From the NCBI RefSeq assembly GCF_907163265.1, contig NZ_CAJQUM010000001.1:3348001-3412000 (forward strand): a stretch of 64,000 nucleotides of DNA, in the 5' to 3' direction. Within the stretch, counting starts at the first letter, position 1, and each line of letters begins with the position of its first letter. Of the stretch, positions 17,053-26,024 are shown piece by piece. The position numbers and the translations under genes are program-made. Origin of the DNA: Georgfuchsia toluolica (lineage in GTDB: Bacteria > Pseudomonadota > Gammaproteobacteria > Burkholderiales > Rhodocyclaceae). A model generated the notes under the pieces. That model searched no databases, was not told the DNA's origin, and worked only from the letters and a program-made list of their open reading frames with translations.

Positions 17053-19035
17053 ATGCTTTCAGTACGCAATCTCTCGGTAAAACTGGGACGAGGCCGTCCG
17101 GTCGATGGCGTTTCTTTCGATATCGCGGCCGGCGAGACCTTTGCGCTGCTTGGTGAATCGGGCTGCGGCAAGTCGATGACCGCACTGGCCCTGATGGGCC
17201 TGCTGCCCAACGTGGCGAGCATCGAACGCGGCAGTATCGAATTCGAGGGCAGGGAACTCACCCGGCTTGATGAGACCGCTATGCGCCGCCTGCGCGGCGG
17301 CGCTATGGGCATGATCTTCCAGGAGCCGGGGACCAGCCTCAACCCGGTTCTGACCATCGGCTACCAGATCGGCGAGTCGCTCGCCGTGCATCGCGATTTG
17401 CGCGGCGCCGCCGCGAAGAAACGCGCCATCGAGCTGCTCGATGCGGTAGGAATACCCGACGCGGCGCGGCGCCATGATGAATATCCGTTCCAGCTCTCCG
17501 GCGGCATGAAGCAGCGCGCCATGATTGCGATGGTATTGGCCGGAGAGCCGCGCCTGTTGATCGCCGACGAGCCGACCACGGCGCTCGATGTCACCATCCA
17601 GGCGCAGGTACTGGACCTGCTGGCTTCGTTGCAGCGCCGCAGCGGCAACAGCGGCGGCATGGGCCTGCTGCTGATCACCCACGACCTCGGTGTCGTTTCG
17701 CGCGTGGCCGATCGCATCGGCGTGATGTATGCCGGCCAGCTGGTGGAAGTGGCGAGTCGTGAGAAATTCTTTTCCAGTCCTGCGCATCCCTATTCGCGCG
17801 CGCTGTTCGCGGCGGTGCCGGATGCCAATGCGCGCGGCGGGCCGCTGGCGACGATTCCCGGCCGCGTGCCGCCATTGGAATCCGTTTTCAGCGGCTGCCG
17901 TTTCGCCGATCGCTGCGATTATGTGAAGGAACTGTGCCGCGGCCGGGAACCGCCGCTCGCGCCGCTGGGCGAAGGCCGCTACGTGCGCTGCTATTTTCCG
18001 GTGCGGGGCGAACTGCGGGAGCATGCCACGCAGGATGTTTCAGCCGTTCGTGCTGAGCTTGTCGATGCGCAGGAGGCATTGCTCGATGTTACCGGCCTCA
18101 AGGTGCATTTCCCGATTCGAAAGGGCGTGCTGCAACGCGTGGCGGGCCATGTGCGCGCCGTCGATGGTGTGTCGCTGCGCCTGGCACCGGGCAAAACGCT
18201 GGCGCTGGTGGGCGAGTCCGGTTGCGGCAAGACCACCGCCGGCAAGGCCATTCTCCAGCTCATCAAGGCGGACGAAGGTTCGGTGAAGTTGTCCGGTACG
18301 GAGTTGACGCAGTTGACAGCAAGGCAGTTGCGGCCACTACGCGCCGCAATGCAAATGGTATTTCAGGATCCGTTTGCCTCGCTCAATCCGCGCATGCGCG
18401 TCGGCGCCATTGTCGCCGAGGGCATGCGGGCGTTGCAGAAACAGGACAACCATGAGCAGCGTGTCGGCGAACTGCTGCAACAGGTGGGACTCGCGCCCGA
18501 GATGGCGGATCGCTATCCGCACGAATTTTCCGGCGGACAGCGCCAGCGTATCGCGATTGCGCGCGCCCTCGCGGTGAATCCGCAACTGCTGATTTGCGAC
18601 GAACCGACCAGCGCGCTCGACGTTTCGGTGCAGGCGCAGATACTCAATCTGTTGAAGGAATTGCAGGCGACGCTGGGGCTGGCGTATTTGTTCATCACGC
18701 ACAACATTGCAGTGGTCGATTATCTGGCGCAGGAAGTGGCGGTGATGTATCTCGGCCGGATTGTCGAACGCGGCACCACCGACGAGGTGCTGCGCGCGCC
18801 GAAGCACCCCTATACGCAGGCGCTGATCGTCGCCGTGCCGCGCATTACGATGGAGCGTGAAGGCGACAAGCAGGTGCCTGTAGCGCCGGGCGATATTCCC
18901 TCGCCGGCCAAGCCGCCATCCGGCTGTCATTTCCATCCGCGCTGCCCGCAGGCGATGGAGGTATGCAGATCAGCATATCCGGCAGCGACGACGCTCTCGC
19001 CGACGCGCGTCGTGCATTGTCATTTGTACGGGTAA
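17053..19035 (+). CDS. Fused double ATP-binding subunit of peptide-type ABC transporter (DppD-DppF)
   Basis: 660 residues with two complete ABC ATPase domains. Domain 1 has Walker A GESGCGKS, signature LSGGMKQR and Walker B LLIADEPTTALD. Domain 2, starting at about residue 340, has GESGCGKTT, FSGGQRQR and LLICDEPTSALD. Each ends with the Cys-containing oligopeptide C-terminal motif (FADRCDYVKELC; HPRCPQAMEVC). It powers import through the two upstream permeases. The linker contains SAVRAELVDAQEA, again from the CCGTTCG repeat family. The start at 17053 gives MLSVRNLSVKLG; an ATG at 17038 is also in frame and no ribosome site decides between them. Confidence 0.93.
   Translation: MLSVRNLSVKLGRGRPVDGVSFDIAAGETFALLGESGCGKSMTALALMGLLPNVASIERGSIEFEGRELTRLDETAMRRLRGGAMGMIFQEPGTSLNPVLTIGYQIGESLAVHRDLRGAAAKKRAIELLDAVGIPDAARRHDEYPFQLSGGMKQRAMIAMVLAGEPRLLIADEPTTALDVTIQAQVLDLLASLQRRSGNSGGMGLLLITHDLGVVSRVADRIGVMYAGQLVEVASREKFFSSPAHPYSRALFAAVPDANARGGPLATIPGRVPPLESVFSGCRFADRCDYVKELCRGREPPLAPLGEGRYVRCYFPVRGELREHATQDVSAVRAELVDAQEALLDVTGLKVHFPIRKGVLQRVAGHVRAVDGVSLRLAPGKTLALVGESGCGKTTAGKAILQLIKADEGSVKLSGTELTQLTARQLRPLRAAMQMVFQDPFASLNPRMRVGAIVAEGMRALQKQDNHEQRVGELLQQVGLAPEMADRYPHEFSGGQRQRIAIARALAVNPQLLICDEPTSALDVSVQAQILNLLKELQATLGLAYLFITHNIAVVDYLAQEVAVMYLGRIVERGTTDEVLRAPKHPYTQALIVAVPRITMEREGDKQVPVAPGDIPSPAKPPSGCHFHPRCPQAMEVCRSAYPAATTLSPTRVVHCHLYG
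18044..18068. repeat. Short CCGTTCG-family fragment in the ATPase linker
   Basis: CCGTTCGTGCTGAGCTTGTC at 18044-18063 matches one arm of the element at 47701. It codes for AVRAELVD between the two ATPase domains. Confidence 0.55.
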
Positions 19036-19052
19036 ACCCAAAAGTTTTTTAG

Positions 19053-19180
19053 TCACAGAGGACACAGAGAGGACCAAAAATACAAAAATATCCAGGAAAT
19101 TGTGACTCGGCTGCTTTTAACATTCGGCACTGGACTTTGAAGGCTTTTTCCTTGTCTTTCTCTGTGAACTCTGTGTCCTC
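19053..19180. repeat. Long imperfect palindrome with CACAGAGGACACAGAG arms
   Basis: CACAGAGGACACAGAGAGG (19053) and CTTTCTCTGTGAACTCTGTG (19155) are inverted to each other around about 80 AT-rich bases. It lies between the convergent ABC ATPase and mltD genes and could fold into one long stem. Confidence 0.6.
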
Positions 19181-19185
19181 TTTGG

Positions 19186-20556
19186 CTATTTGCCTTTGAT
19201 TTTTTTCTTTCTTGGAATCGGCTTCACCGGCCGTTTGCCGCTGACAGGTTTGCGCGCTTTCGCGGTTGCGGCTTTGTGCTTGCCGCGCTTCTTTGCCGCC
19301 CTTGGCGGATCGGCCGGCGTCTGCGGCAGGCTGGCGAGCAGATGGGCAATGCTGCTGCTGCCGACAGCGCTGGAATTCGGAATCAGGATGTTGAAGCCGG
19401 CCCCCACCCTGGTGCGGCGGGTAATGCCATTCAGTTGTTTGAGACGCGCCAGAGTGATGCCGCTCCTTGCCGCCACCTTGTCGAGTTTTTCACCTTTCTT
19501 GAGCTTGTAGGTTTTCCACAGGGAGAGCGGTTTGTCTTCGCTTTCATGCTGTTCCAGGTTGGCCTGGAATACCGCGACCTTGTCTACCGGCAGTACCAGC
19601 GGCGAGTCATTGCTGCCGGGCATGATGGGGTGGCTGTAGGCCGGGTTGAGCGCAATGAACTCGGTGAGCGGGATTTCGGCGAGCTGCGCTGCCGTGGCGA
19701 CATCCATGGTCGCGGGTTTGACCACCGTGCCGAAGTAGGGCTGGTTCGAAATCGGGTCGATACTGATGCCGAACAGTTTCGGGTCGGCGATGATATTTTT
19801 CAACGCCTGCAGCTTTGGTACGTAATAGCGCGTCTCGCCGGGCATGGCCAGATTGACGTAATCGGTGGGCAGCCCGCGTGCCTTGTTCTTCGCCACCGCG
19901 CGTCCGACGGCGCCTTCACCCCAGTTGTACGAGGCCAGCGCCAGATGCCAGTCGCCATGCAATTCGTAGATGTATTGCAGGTAGTCGAGCGCGGCGTTGG
20001 TGGAGGCGATGATGTCGCGTCGCTCGTCGAAATACCAGTTCTGTTCAAGGCCGTAGTTTTTTCCGGTCGAGGGAATGAATTGCCAGATGCCGAGCGCACG
20101 TGCCGACGAGTAGGCGCGCGGATTGTAGGAGCTCTCCACCATCGGCAACAGCGCCAGTTCGGTGGGCATGCCGCGCTTTTCGAGTTCGCCGACGATGAAG
20201 TAGAGATAACGCCGGCTGCGTTGCAGCATCGTCTTCAACATGTCGGGTCGGTTCAGATACCAGGCCTGGCGGTCAGCCACCAGCGGGCTGTTGAGGTTGG
20301 GCATGGAAAAGCCGTTACGCATGCGTTGCCACAGGTCGTCGGCGGGAACGGTGAGGTCGATGGTGGCGATCTTCGGCGCATCGTCTTCGATCTGCTTGAC
20401 GTCGCTATTTGCGGGGGTGATCGCTGTGGTGATCTGCGGATTTAGTTTCAGCGGATCTTCGACCAGCGTCTGGGCACCCGCTGTTGCGGTAATGACAATG
20501 GAAATCAGGAAGGCGGCGCCGAGGTGCGCAAATAACCGGGGAAGTCTGCCGTGCAT
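19186..20556 (-). CDS. mltD: Membrane-bound lytic murein transglycosylase D
   Basis: 456 residues. A signal peptide (LFAHLGAAFLISIVITATAGAQ) is followed by the transglycosylase SLT domain with the catalytic Glu in LLPMVESSYNPRAYSSARALGIWQFIPSTGKNYGL and the ALASYNWGEGAVGRA motif. One C-terminal LysM repeat follows (YKLKKGEKLDKVAARSGITLARLKQLNGI), then a Lys/Arg-rich tail. It cleaves peptidoglycan glycan strands with anhydro-ring formation. I used ATG 20556 because further upstream the frame would run into gloB; no clear ribosome site is seen. It is transcribed in the same direction as gloB. Confidence 0.93.
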   Translation of the reverse strand: MHGRLPRLFAHLGAAFLISIVITATAGAQTLVEDPLKLNPQITTAITPANSDVKQIEDDAPKIATIDLTVPADDLWQRMRNGFSMPNLNSPLVADRQAWYLNRPDMLKTMLQRSRRYLYFIVGELEKRGMPTELALLPMVESSYNPRAYSSARALGIWQFIPSTGKNYGLEQNWYFDERRDIIASTNAALDYLQYIYELHGDWHLALASYNWGEGAVGRAVAKNKARGLPTDYVNLAMPGETRYYVPKLQALKNIIADPKLFGISIDPISNQPYFGTVVKPATMDVATAAQLAEIPLTEFIALNPAYSHPIMPGSNDSPLVLPVDKVAVFQANLEQHESEDKPLSLWKTYKLKKGEKLDKVAARSGITLARLKQLNGITRRTRVGAGFNILIPNSSAVGSSSIAHLLASLPQTPADPPRAAKKRGKHKAATAKARKPVSGKRPVKPIPRKKKIKGK

Positions 20557-20599
20557 GGCCGCGATGGTAGTGAAAGGCGTAGTGAGCGTCAATTTGGTT

Positions 20600-21373
20600 T
20601 CACAGTTGGTTACGCCACTCGCGCAGCGCGGCAAAGACCTCAACCGGCGTATTGATCTCATGGTTCAGCGCATGGCCGCAAAAGTTTCGCGCGGCTTCTT
20701 TCACTTCGGGGATTTCGCAGCGCAGGAATGGATTGGTATCGAGTTCGTCGCCGAGCAGCATGGGCACGGTAGGCTCGCCGGCGGCAATCGATCGCCGCAG
20801 CAACTCGGCGCGGTTCTGCAGCGTGGCACTGCCGGGTTCGACGGCGAGCGCAAAGGGCAGGTTGTTCTTCGCATATTCATGGGCGCAATATACCTGCGTC
20901 TCGCGCGGCAATGCCGCAATGCGTGTGAGCGATTGTGACATTTGCACCGGCGTGCCCTCGAACAGACGCCCGCAGCCGAGCACGAAGAGTGCGTCGCCGC
21001 AGAACAAAACCTTTGGGCGATAATAGGCAATGTGCCCCCGCGTATGGCCGCCGACATCCAGCACATCAAAATGCACGCCGATTCCCGGAACCTCGATAGT
21101 TTCACCGCCTTGCACGATGCGGGTGAGGCCGGGAATGTCTTCGTTTCCGGGGCCGAACGCGGGTATGTTGAAGCGTTCGGCGAGTTCGCTCAAGCCGCCA
21201 ATGTGATCGCGATGATGGTGTGTGATCAGGACGGCGCACAGCCGGTCGCCGCTGACACGCAGATGTTCAAGCACCGGCGCGGCATCACCGGGATCGACCG
21301 CAACGGCATTGCCCTTGTGGCGCAGCAGCCAGATGTAGTTGTCGGCAAAGGCGCGCAGCCCGAGTATTTCCAT
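20600..21373 (-). CDS. gloB: Hydroxyacylglutathione hydrolase (glyoxalase II)
   Basis: 257 residues, normal length. It is a metallo-beta-lactamase fold hydrolase that releases D-lactate from S-lactoylglutathione in methylglyoxal detoxification. The binuclear metal site THHHRDHIGG is at about residues 51-60. VGGHTRGHIAYY and FCGDALFVLGCGRLFEGTP provide further ligands, and the C-terminal HAGH domain has CAHEYAKNNLPFA and LDTNPFLRC. It is divergent from the methyltransferase at 21394 with only 20 bases between, a conserved arrangement in betaproteobacteria. Confidence 0.95.
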   Translation of the reverse strand: MEILGLRAFADNYIWLLRHKGNAVAVDPGDAAPVLEHLRVSGDRLCAVLITHHHRDHIGGLSELAERFNIPAFGPGNEDIPGLTRIVQGGETIEVPGIGVHFDVLDVGGHTRGHIAYYRPKVLFCGDALFVLGCGRLFEGTPVQMSQSLTRIAALPRETQVYCAHEYAKNNLPFALAVEPGSATLQNRAELLRRSIAAGEPTVPMLLGDELDTNPFLRCEIPEVKEAARNFCGHALNHEINTPVEVFAALREWRNQL

Positions 21374-21393
21374 AACGCCTTATCCTTGTCGTC

Positions 21394-22161
21394 ATGACCA
21401 CGACGATATTTGAAGACTGGCTGGCCACTCCGCAGGGACAATATGTCCTCAATTGGGAGATGGTCAAACACGATATGCTGCTGGCCGATGTGTTCGGCTT
21501 CAACGCGGTGCAGATCGGCATGCTGCGCCACGATTATCTGCGCAACAACCGCATGCCTTTTCGCTTCCGCTGCGACAGTATTATCGAACCGGAACCGCCC
21601 TGCGAAGTCTACACCGATATCCACCATCTTCCATTTTCGGCGCAAAGCGTCGACCTGATCCTGCTGCCGCATATATTGGAATTTGACAGCAATCCGCACC
21701 AGATATTGCGCGAAGTCGAACGCGTCCTGGTGCCCGAAGGCCAGGTGGTCATCACCGGCTTCAACCCCTACAGCCTGTGGGGCATGCGCCGCCATTTCGG
21801 CGCGGCGCGGAATGCCATGCCGTGGAATGGCCGCTACATCAGCGTGCCGCGTTTGCGCGACTGGTTCGCGCTGCTTGGGTTCGAGACGCGGGCCGGCGTT
21901 TTCGGCTGCTATGCGCCACCCTTGCGCCACGAAAAATGGTTGCGGCGCTGGGAATTCATCGAATATGCCGGTGACCGCTGGTGGCCATTCACCGGCGCCG
22001 TGTATGTGATCCAGGCCATCAAGCGCGTGCAAGGCATGCGCCTGATCATGCCGACGTGGGCCGACCGCCGTGCGCGCGCCAAGGCGACGGCGGCCGTGAC
22101 GCAACAGATAACGCAAACGCGCATGTTCGCCAGCACCACGTCGGAGGATGAAAATGCGTAA
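21394..22161 (+). CDS. SAM-dependent methyltransferase (methyltransferase-11 type)
   Basis: 255 residues. The family placement rests on LPFSAQSVDLILLPHILEFDSNPHQILREVERVLVPEGQVVITGFNPYSLWG, motifs IV-VI of class I methyltransferases. The usual glycine-rich motif I is weak. It always sits between gloB and rnhA in related genomes, and its substrate is unknown. The last codons (SEDENA, then TAA) lie inside copy 3 of the dispersed repeat, which supplies the stop codon. The RibF C-terminus ends in the same way (PEDKSA). Confidence 0.8.
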   Translation: MTTTIFEDWLATPQGQYVLNWEMVKHDMLLADVFGFNAVQIGMLRHDYLRNNRMPFRFRCDSIIEPEPPCEVYTDIHHLPFSAQSVDLILLPHILEFDSNPHQILREVERVLVPEGQVVITGFNPYSLWGMRRHFGAARNAMPWNGRYISVPRLRDWFALLGFETRAGVFGCYAPPLRHEKWLRRWEFIEYAGDRWWPFTGAVYVIQAIKRVQGMRLIMPTWADRRARAKATAAVTQQITQTRMFASTTSEDENA

Positions 22162-22268
22162 AGGCAAATTGAACGCCCCCCACCCCATCCCCGCCCCAGG
22201 GCGGGGTTATCAGCCAGCTCGCTACGCTCGATATCACTATGAACGCTGTTTCCGCTTTTTCACGTTGA
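22144..22268 (+). repeat. Dispersed ~125-bp intergenic repeat, copy 3 (upstream of rnhA)
   Basis: GAGGATGAAAATGCGTAAAG at the start, a CCCCGCCCCAGGGCGGGG hairpin, AGCTCGCTACGCTCGATATC, then CGCTGTTTCCGCTTTTTCAC. It is very close to copy 4 (42520). Confidence 0.9.
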
Positions 22269-22285
22269 AGACAGGAAAACAATAA

Positions 22286-22747
22286 GTGGCAGAAAACCAG
22301 GCAGCGGAAACAGTGGAAATTTTTACCGATGGCGCATGCAGCGGCAATCCCGGCCCCGGTGGCTGGGGCGCGATTTTGCGCATGGGCGCGACGGAGAAGG
22401 AACTCTTCGGCGGGGCGCCCAACACCACCAACAATCGCATGGAACTCACGGCGGTGATCGAGGCCTTGCGTGCCCTGAAACGGCCGGTGGCGGCGCGCGT
22501 GCACACCGATTCGCAGTATGTGCAGAAGGGTATCAGCGAATGGATTCACGGCTGGAAGCGGCGCGGCTGGAAAACCGCCGCCAAACAGCCAGTGAAAAAT
22601 GTCGATCTGTGGCAGGCCCTTGACTCTGAGGCCGCACGTCACGTAATCGAATGGCATTGGGTCAGGGGACATGCCGGGCATGTCGAAAACGAGCGTGTCG
22701 ATGCACTGGCAAGGCGTGGCGTGGAACAGGCAAGAGGCAAAGGATGA
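22286..22747 (+). CDS. rnhA: Ribonuclease HI
   Basis: 153 residues from GTG 22286, preceded by ACAGGAAAAC. It cuts the RNA strand of RNA-DNA hybrids. All four carboxylates are in place: D in [19 protein letters not shown] in [14 protein letters not shown] in [13 protein letters not shown] and D in [10 protein letters not shown], with the catalytic His in VRGHAGH. The basic protrusion [12 protein letters not shown] is also present. The stop overlaps the dnaQ start (ATGA), so the two replication/repair genes are co-translated. Confidence 0.97.
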   Translation: MAENQAAETVEIFTDGACSGNPGPGGWGAILRMGATEKELFGGAPNTTNNRMELTAVIEALRALKRPVAARVHTDSQYVQKGISEWIHGWKRRGWKTAAKQPVKNVDLWQALDSEAARHVIEWHWVRGHAGHVENERVDALARRGVEQARGKG

Positions 22748-23451
22748 CCAGAAAGATTTTTCTCGACACGGAAACCACCGGCCTCGAACACCAACTCGGC
22801 GACCGCATCATCGAAGTGGCCTGCGTTGAAATGCGCGGTCGCAGGCTGACCGGCCGGCACTTCCACCGCTACATCAATCCGCAACGCGATATCGAAGCCG
22901 GCGCCCAGGCGGTGCACGGCCTGACCAGCGAGTTCCTCGCCGACAAACCCCTGTTCGCCGACATTGCCGACGAGCTGTGCGATTTCATTGAAGGCGCGGA
23001 ATTGATCATCCATAACGCGTCATTCGATGTCGGCTTTCTCAACCACGAGTTCAGCCTGCTCGATCGCGAGCCGGTTAAGGAGCTGTGCGCGGAAATTATC
23101 GACACCTTGCGCATGGCGCGCGATCTGCGGCCGGGCAAGAAGAATTCGCTCGATGCGCTGTGCAACGAGTTCGGCGTCGACAACTCCGGTCGTCAGTTGC
23201 ATGGCGCCCTGCTCGATGCGGAACTGCTGGCCGAGGTGTATCTGGCAATGACGCGCGGTCAGGACAGCCTGATGATGGAACTGGAGTTGCCGGAGAGCGG
23301 CACGTTCGGTGCTGCGGGGCAGGATCGCCCGCCCATGCAGGTGCTGCGCGCTTCAGCCGAGGAACTGGCCGATCACGCGCGGGTGCTGCAGGAGATCGAC
23401 AAGGAATCGAAGGGCAAGTGCCTGTGGGCGGCGCTGGAGCAGAGTACGTAG
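22744..23451 (+). CDS. dnaQ: DNA polymerase III epsilon subunit (3'-5' proofreading exonuclease)
   Basis: 235 residues. The DEDDh exonuclease motifs are intact: [10 protein letters not shown] (ExoI), [15 protein letters not shown] (ExoII) and [15 protein letters not shown] (ExoIII with the His). The C-terminal tail should bind the alpha subunit. ATG 22744 overlaps the rnhA stop; the frame is open upstream but that part lies inside rnhA. It proofreads during replication. Confidence 0.95.
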   Translation: MTRKIFLDTETTGLEHQLGDRIIEVACVEMRGRRLTGRHFHRYINPQRDIEAGAQAVHGLTSEFLADKPLFADIADELCDFIEGAELIIHNASFDVGFLNHEFSLLDREPVKELCAEIIDTLRMARDLRPGKKNSLDALCNEFGVDNSGRQLHGALLDAELLAEVYLAMTRGQDSLMMELELPESGTFGAAGQDRPPMQVLRASAEELADHARVLQEIDKESKGKCLWAALEQST

Positions 23452-23463
23452 AACACTGGCAAC

Positions 23464-23542
23464 GTCATTCCCGCGCAGGCGGGGATCCAGTGTCTTTGGC
23501 TATCGACGAACGTCTCTGGGTTCCTGCCTGCGCGGTAATGAC
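23464..23542. repeat. GTCATTCC-family palindromic element between dnaQ and rlmJ
   Basis: GTCATTCCCGCGCAGGCGGG at the left, TGCCTGCGCGGTAATGAC at the right. It lies between convergent genes and overlaps no coding sequence, so it could serve as a shared terminator. Confidence 0.75.
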
Positions 23543-23545
23543 GTA

Positions 23546-24394
23546 TCAGGAAGTTTCGAGTTTGAACGCAGCACTGTCGTCCTGCGCCAGTGCTTTCGTC
23601 AGCAGCGGCATCGTACTTTGCAGAATTTTTTTCAGTGTCCACGGCGGATTGACGATGAACAGGCCGCTGCCGTGCATGCCGAAGCCATCAGCCTGCGGGG
23701 CGCGAACCATGAGTGAGACGTTGAGCCAGTCCGGCGCGAGTTTTTTCAACTTTTCCGGCAACTGGCGCGCATCGCCGCGTTGCAGCAGCGGATACCAGAT
23801 GGCATAGGTTCCGCCAGGGAAGCGGCTTAATGCTTCCTTCATTGTCGCCACGACGCGCAGATAATCGCGCTTGTCTTCATACGAGGGGTCGATTAGCATC
23901 AGGCCGCGCCGCGGCGGCGGCGGCAGCACCGACTTGATCTCGGCGAAGCCGTCGCCATGCGTGATCGCGGCGCGGCGGCCGGCCTCCTTGAAGTTGCCGC
24001 ACAACAAACGGTAATCGGTGCTGTGCAGTTCGAACAGCCGCAAGCGGTCGTCCGGCCGCATCAATTGCAAGGCAATCAGCGGTGAACCGGGGTAGAGGCG
24101 CAATTTATTGTTGCTGTTGAACGTGCGCACCTGTTTGACATAATCGGCGATCTCTGGCGACAGATTGCACTGCTGATCGTTGTTCGGCCAGAGCCGCGTG
24201 ATGCCCGTCTCGAACTCGGCGTTCTTTTTGGCGTGCACCGAATCGAGTTGATAGCAGCCGGCGCCGGCATGCGTATCGATGTACCAGTAGGGCTTGTCCT
24301 TCTGGTTGAAGTAACGCAGAAGCTGGACCAGTACGAAGTGCTTGAGCAGGTCGGCGTGGTTGCCGGCGTGAAAGGAGTGGCGGTAGCTGAGCAT
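23546..24394 (-). CDS. rlmJ: 23S rRNA (adenine-2030-N6)-methyltransferase
   Basis: 282 residues. It starts [22 protein letters not shown], the exact family N-terminus. It has the SAM site [13 protein letters not shown] and the catalytic N6-adenine motif LIDPSYE (DPPY-type). It methylates A2030 in 23S rRNA. The start is fixed by this conserved N-terminus, although the frame is open further upstream. It is divergent from the pseudouridine synthase gene at 24436. Confidence 0.95.
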   Translation of the reverse strand: MLSYRHSFHAGNHADLLKHFVLVQLLRYFNQKDKPYWYIDTHAGAGCYQLDSVHAKKNAEFETGITRLWPNNDQQCNLSPEIADYVKQVRTFNSNNKLRLYPGSPLIALQLMRPDDRLRLFELHSTDYRLLCGNFKEAGRRAAITHGDGFAEIKSVLPPPPRRGLMLIDPSYEDKRDYLRVVATMKEALSRFPGGTYAIWYPLLQRGDARQLPEKLKKLAPDWLNVSLMVRAPQADGFGMHGSGLFIVNPPWTLKKILQSTMPLLTKALAQDDSAAFKLETS

Positions 24395-24435
24395 GCGACA
24401 ACAGTAACATGCCCCACGCTGCCGTAAAATGCCAC

Positions 24436-25233
24436 ATGAGCAAATTTCGACGCGTTCCTGCCGCCGCAGGAAAACCGGCCGCCGCAGGCACAACAGCCGC
24501 CGCCCCACCTGAGGGCGTACGAGTTTCCAAGCTCATGGCCGAGCGCGGCCTGTGCTCGCGGCGCGAAGCCGACGGCTATATCGAGCAAGGTCTGGTCTTC
24601 GTCGATGGCGAACGGATCACCACGCTCGGTACGCGTGCCGCACCGGATGCGGTGATCACGCTGGACACTGGAGCGCGCGCGCAGCAGGCGAAGCGGGTGA
24701 CCATTTTGCTGCACAAGCCGATGGGCTACGTGTCGGGACAGGCGGAGGACGGCTACACACCGGCTGCGGCCCTGATTTCGGCTACCTCGCAGGTGCCGGA
24801 TGACAAGCAGCGCTTTCATCCTGCCTTCATGCGCGGCCTGGCGCCTGCAGGACGTTTGGATATCGACTCCACCGGCCTGCTGGTGCTGACGCAGGACGGG
24901 CGCATCGCGCGCCTGTTGATCGGCGACGAATCGGAGATCGAAAAGGAATATCTGGTGCGCGTTGCAGGGACGCTCAGCGCGCAGGGCCTGAAGCTGCTCA
25001 ACCACGGCCTCAGTCTTGACGGCAAGCCATTGCGCCCGGCCAAGGTGTCCTGGGCCAACGAGGATCAATTGCGTTTCGTGCTGCGCGAAGGCAAGAAGCG
25101 CCAGATCCGCCGCATGTGCGAACTGGTTGGCCTGCGCGTGAATGGCTTGAAGCGCGTGCGCATCGGCCGCATTCCGCTCGGGGATCTGCCGGTGGGGCAG
25201 TGGCGGCTATTGCGCGAGAACGAGAAGTTCTAG
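24436..25233 (+). CDS. RsuA-family 23S rRNA pseudouridine synthase (RluF/RluE-like)
   Basis: 265 residues. An N-terminal S4 RNA-binding domain ([32 protein letters not shown]) is followed by the catalytic core with the active Asp in [20 protein letters not shown] and the motif [29 protein letters not shown] short Ala/Pro-rich leader precedes the S4 domain. This architecture fits RluF best, but the exact uridine modified cannot be set from sequence. No good ribosome site is seen; an in-frame ATG at 24409 is an alternative start. Confidence 0.88.
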   Translation: MSKFRRVPAAAGKPAAAGTTAAAPPEGVRVSKLMAERGLCSRREADGYIEQGLVFVDGERITTLGTRAAPDAVITLDTGARAQQAKRVTILLHKPMGYVSGQAEDGYTPAAALISATSQVPDDKQRFHPAFMRGLAPAGRLDIDSTGLLVLTQDGRIARLLIGDESEIEKEYLVRVAGTLSAQGLKLLNHGLSLDGKPLRPAKVSWANEDQLRFVLREGKKRQIRRMCELVGLRVNGLKRVRIGRIPLGDLPVGQWRLLRENEKF

Positions 25234-25263
25234 CCCGTCACTGTCATTCCCTTGTCAGCAAGA

Positions 25264-25761
25264 TCAGTCTTCCAGCAGGCTGCGCAACATCCAGGCGGTC
25301 TTTTCATGCACCTCGATGCGTTGCGTCAGCAGGTCGGCAGTGGGCTGGTCGCTTGCCTTGTCCACCAGCGGGAAAAGTTTGCGCGCCGTGCGTGCCGTGG
25401 CCTCCTGCGCGGCGACAAGGAGGCGCACCATGTCCAGCGCGCTGGGTACGCCCTCGATTTCCTTGACGCTCGCCAGCTTGACGAATTCCTTGTAAGTACC
25501 CGGGGCCGGGTGGCCTAGCGCGCGGATACGCTCGGCGATCAGGTCGAGTGCATTCCACTGCTCGGTGTATTGATCCATGAACATCAGGTGCAGGGTGTTG
25601 AACATGGGTCCCGTAACATTCCAATGAAAATTGTGGGTCATCAGATACAGCGTATAGCTGTCGGCCAACAGTCCCGATAGCCCTTGCGCGATTTTCAGGC
25701 GGTCATTTTCGGATAGGCCGATGTCGATTTTTGCGACTTTGTTTTGCTTCTTGCTTGTCAT
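25264..25761 (-). CDS. dps: Dps family DNA-protecting ferritin-like protein
   Basis: 165 residues from ATG 25761 (AGGAGCTCACC just upstream). The dodecamer ferroxidase residues appear in THNFHWNVTGPMF, LHLMFMDQYTEQWNALDLIAERI and HEKTAWMLRSLLED. The Lys-rich N-terminus (MTSKKQNKVAK) suits DNA binding. It stores iron using H2O2 and shields DNA under stress. It lies next to, but is not co-directional in one transcript with, the large iron locus. No OxyR site is evident upstream. Confidence 0.93.
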   Translation of the reverse strand: MTSKKQNKVAKIDIGLSENDRLKIAQGLSGLLADSYTLYLMTHNFHWNVTGPMFNTLHLMFMDQYTEQWNALDLIAERIRALGHPAPGTYKEFVKLASVKEIEGVPSALDMVRLLVAAQEATARTARKLFPLVDKASDQPTADLLTQRIEVHEKTAWMLRSLLED

Positions 25762-26024
25762 GGTGAGCTCCTGGCGAGTGAAGTGTTTTCGATCGCGAAT
25801 GCGTTGCGGTGCGGATTTGCGTTTCAAGGATACTCCCGCCGGCTACGCCTTCCATGACAAATGTCAAAGTCGGACGACTGCCGGCGGGTTGTGCCTGCTT
25901 ACACCATTTCCATATTTTTCGCCAACGCCGCACATTATTCAGGCGCCGAACCGCGGATCAGGTGATCGCAGGCAAGCACAACATGCCGGCAAACGTCCTG
26001 CTCGCGCCAATGGCGATACAAAAG

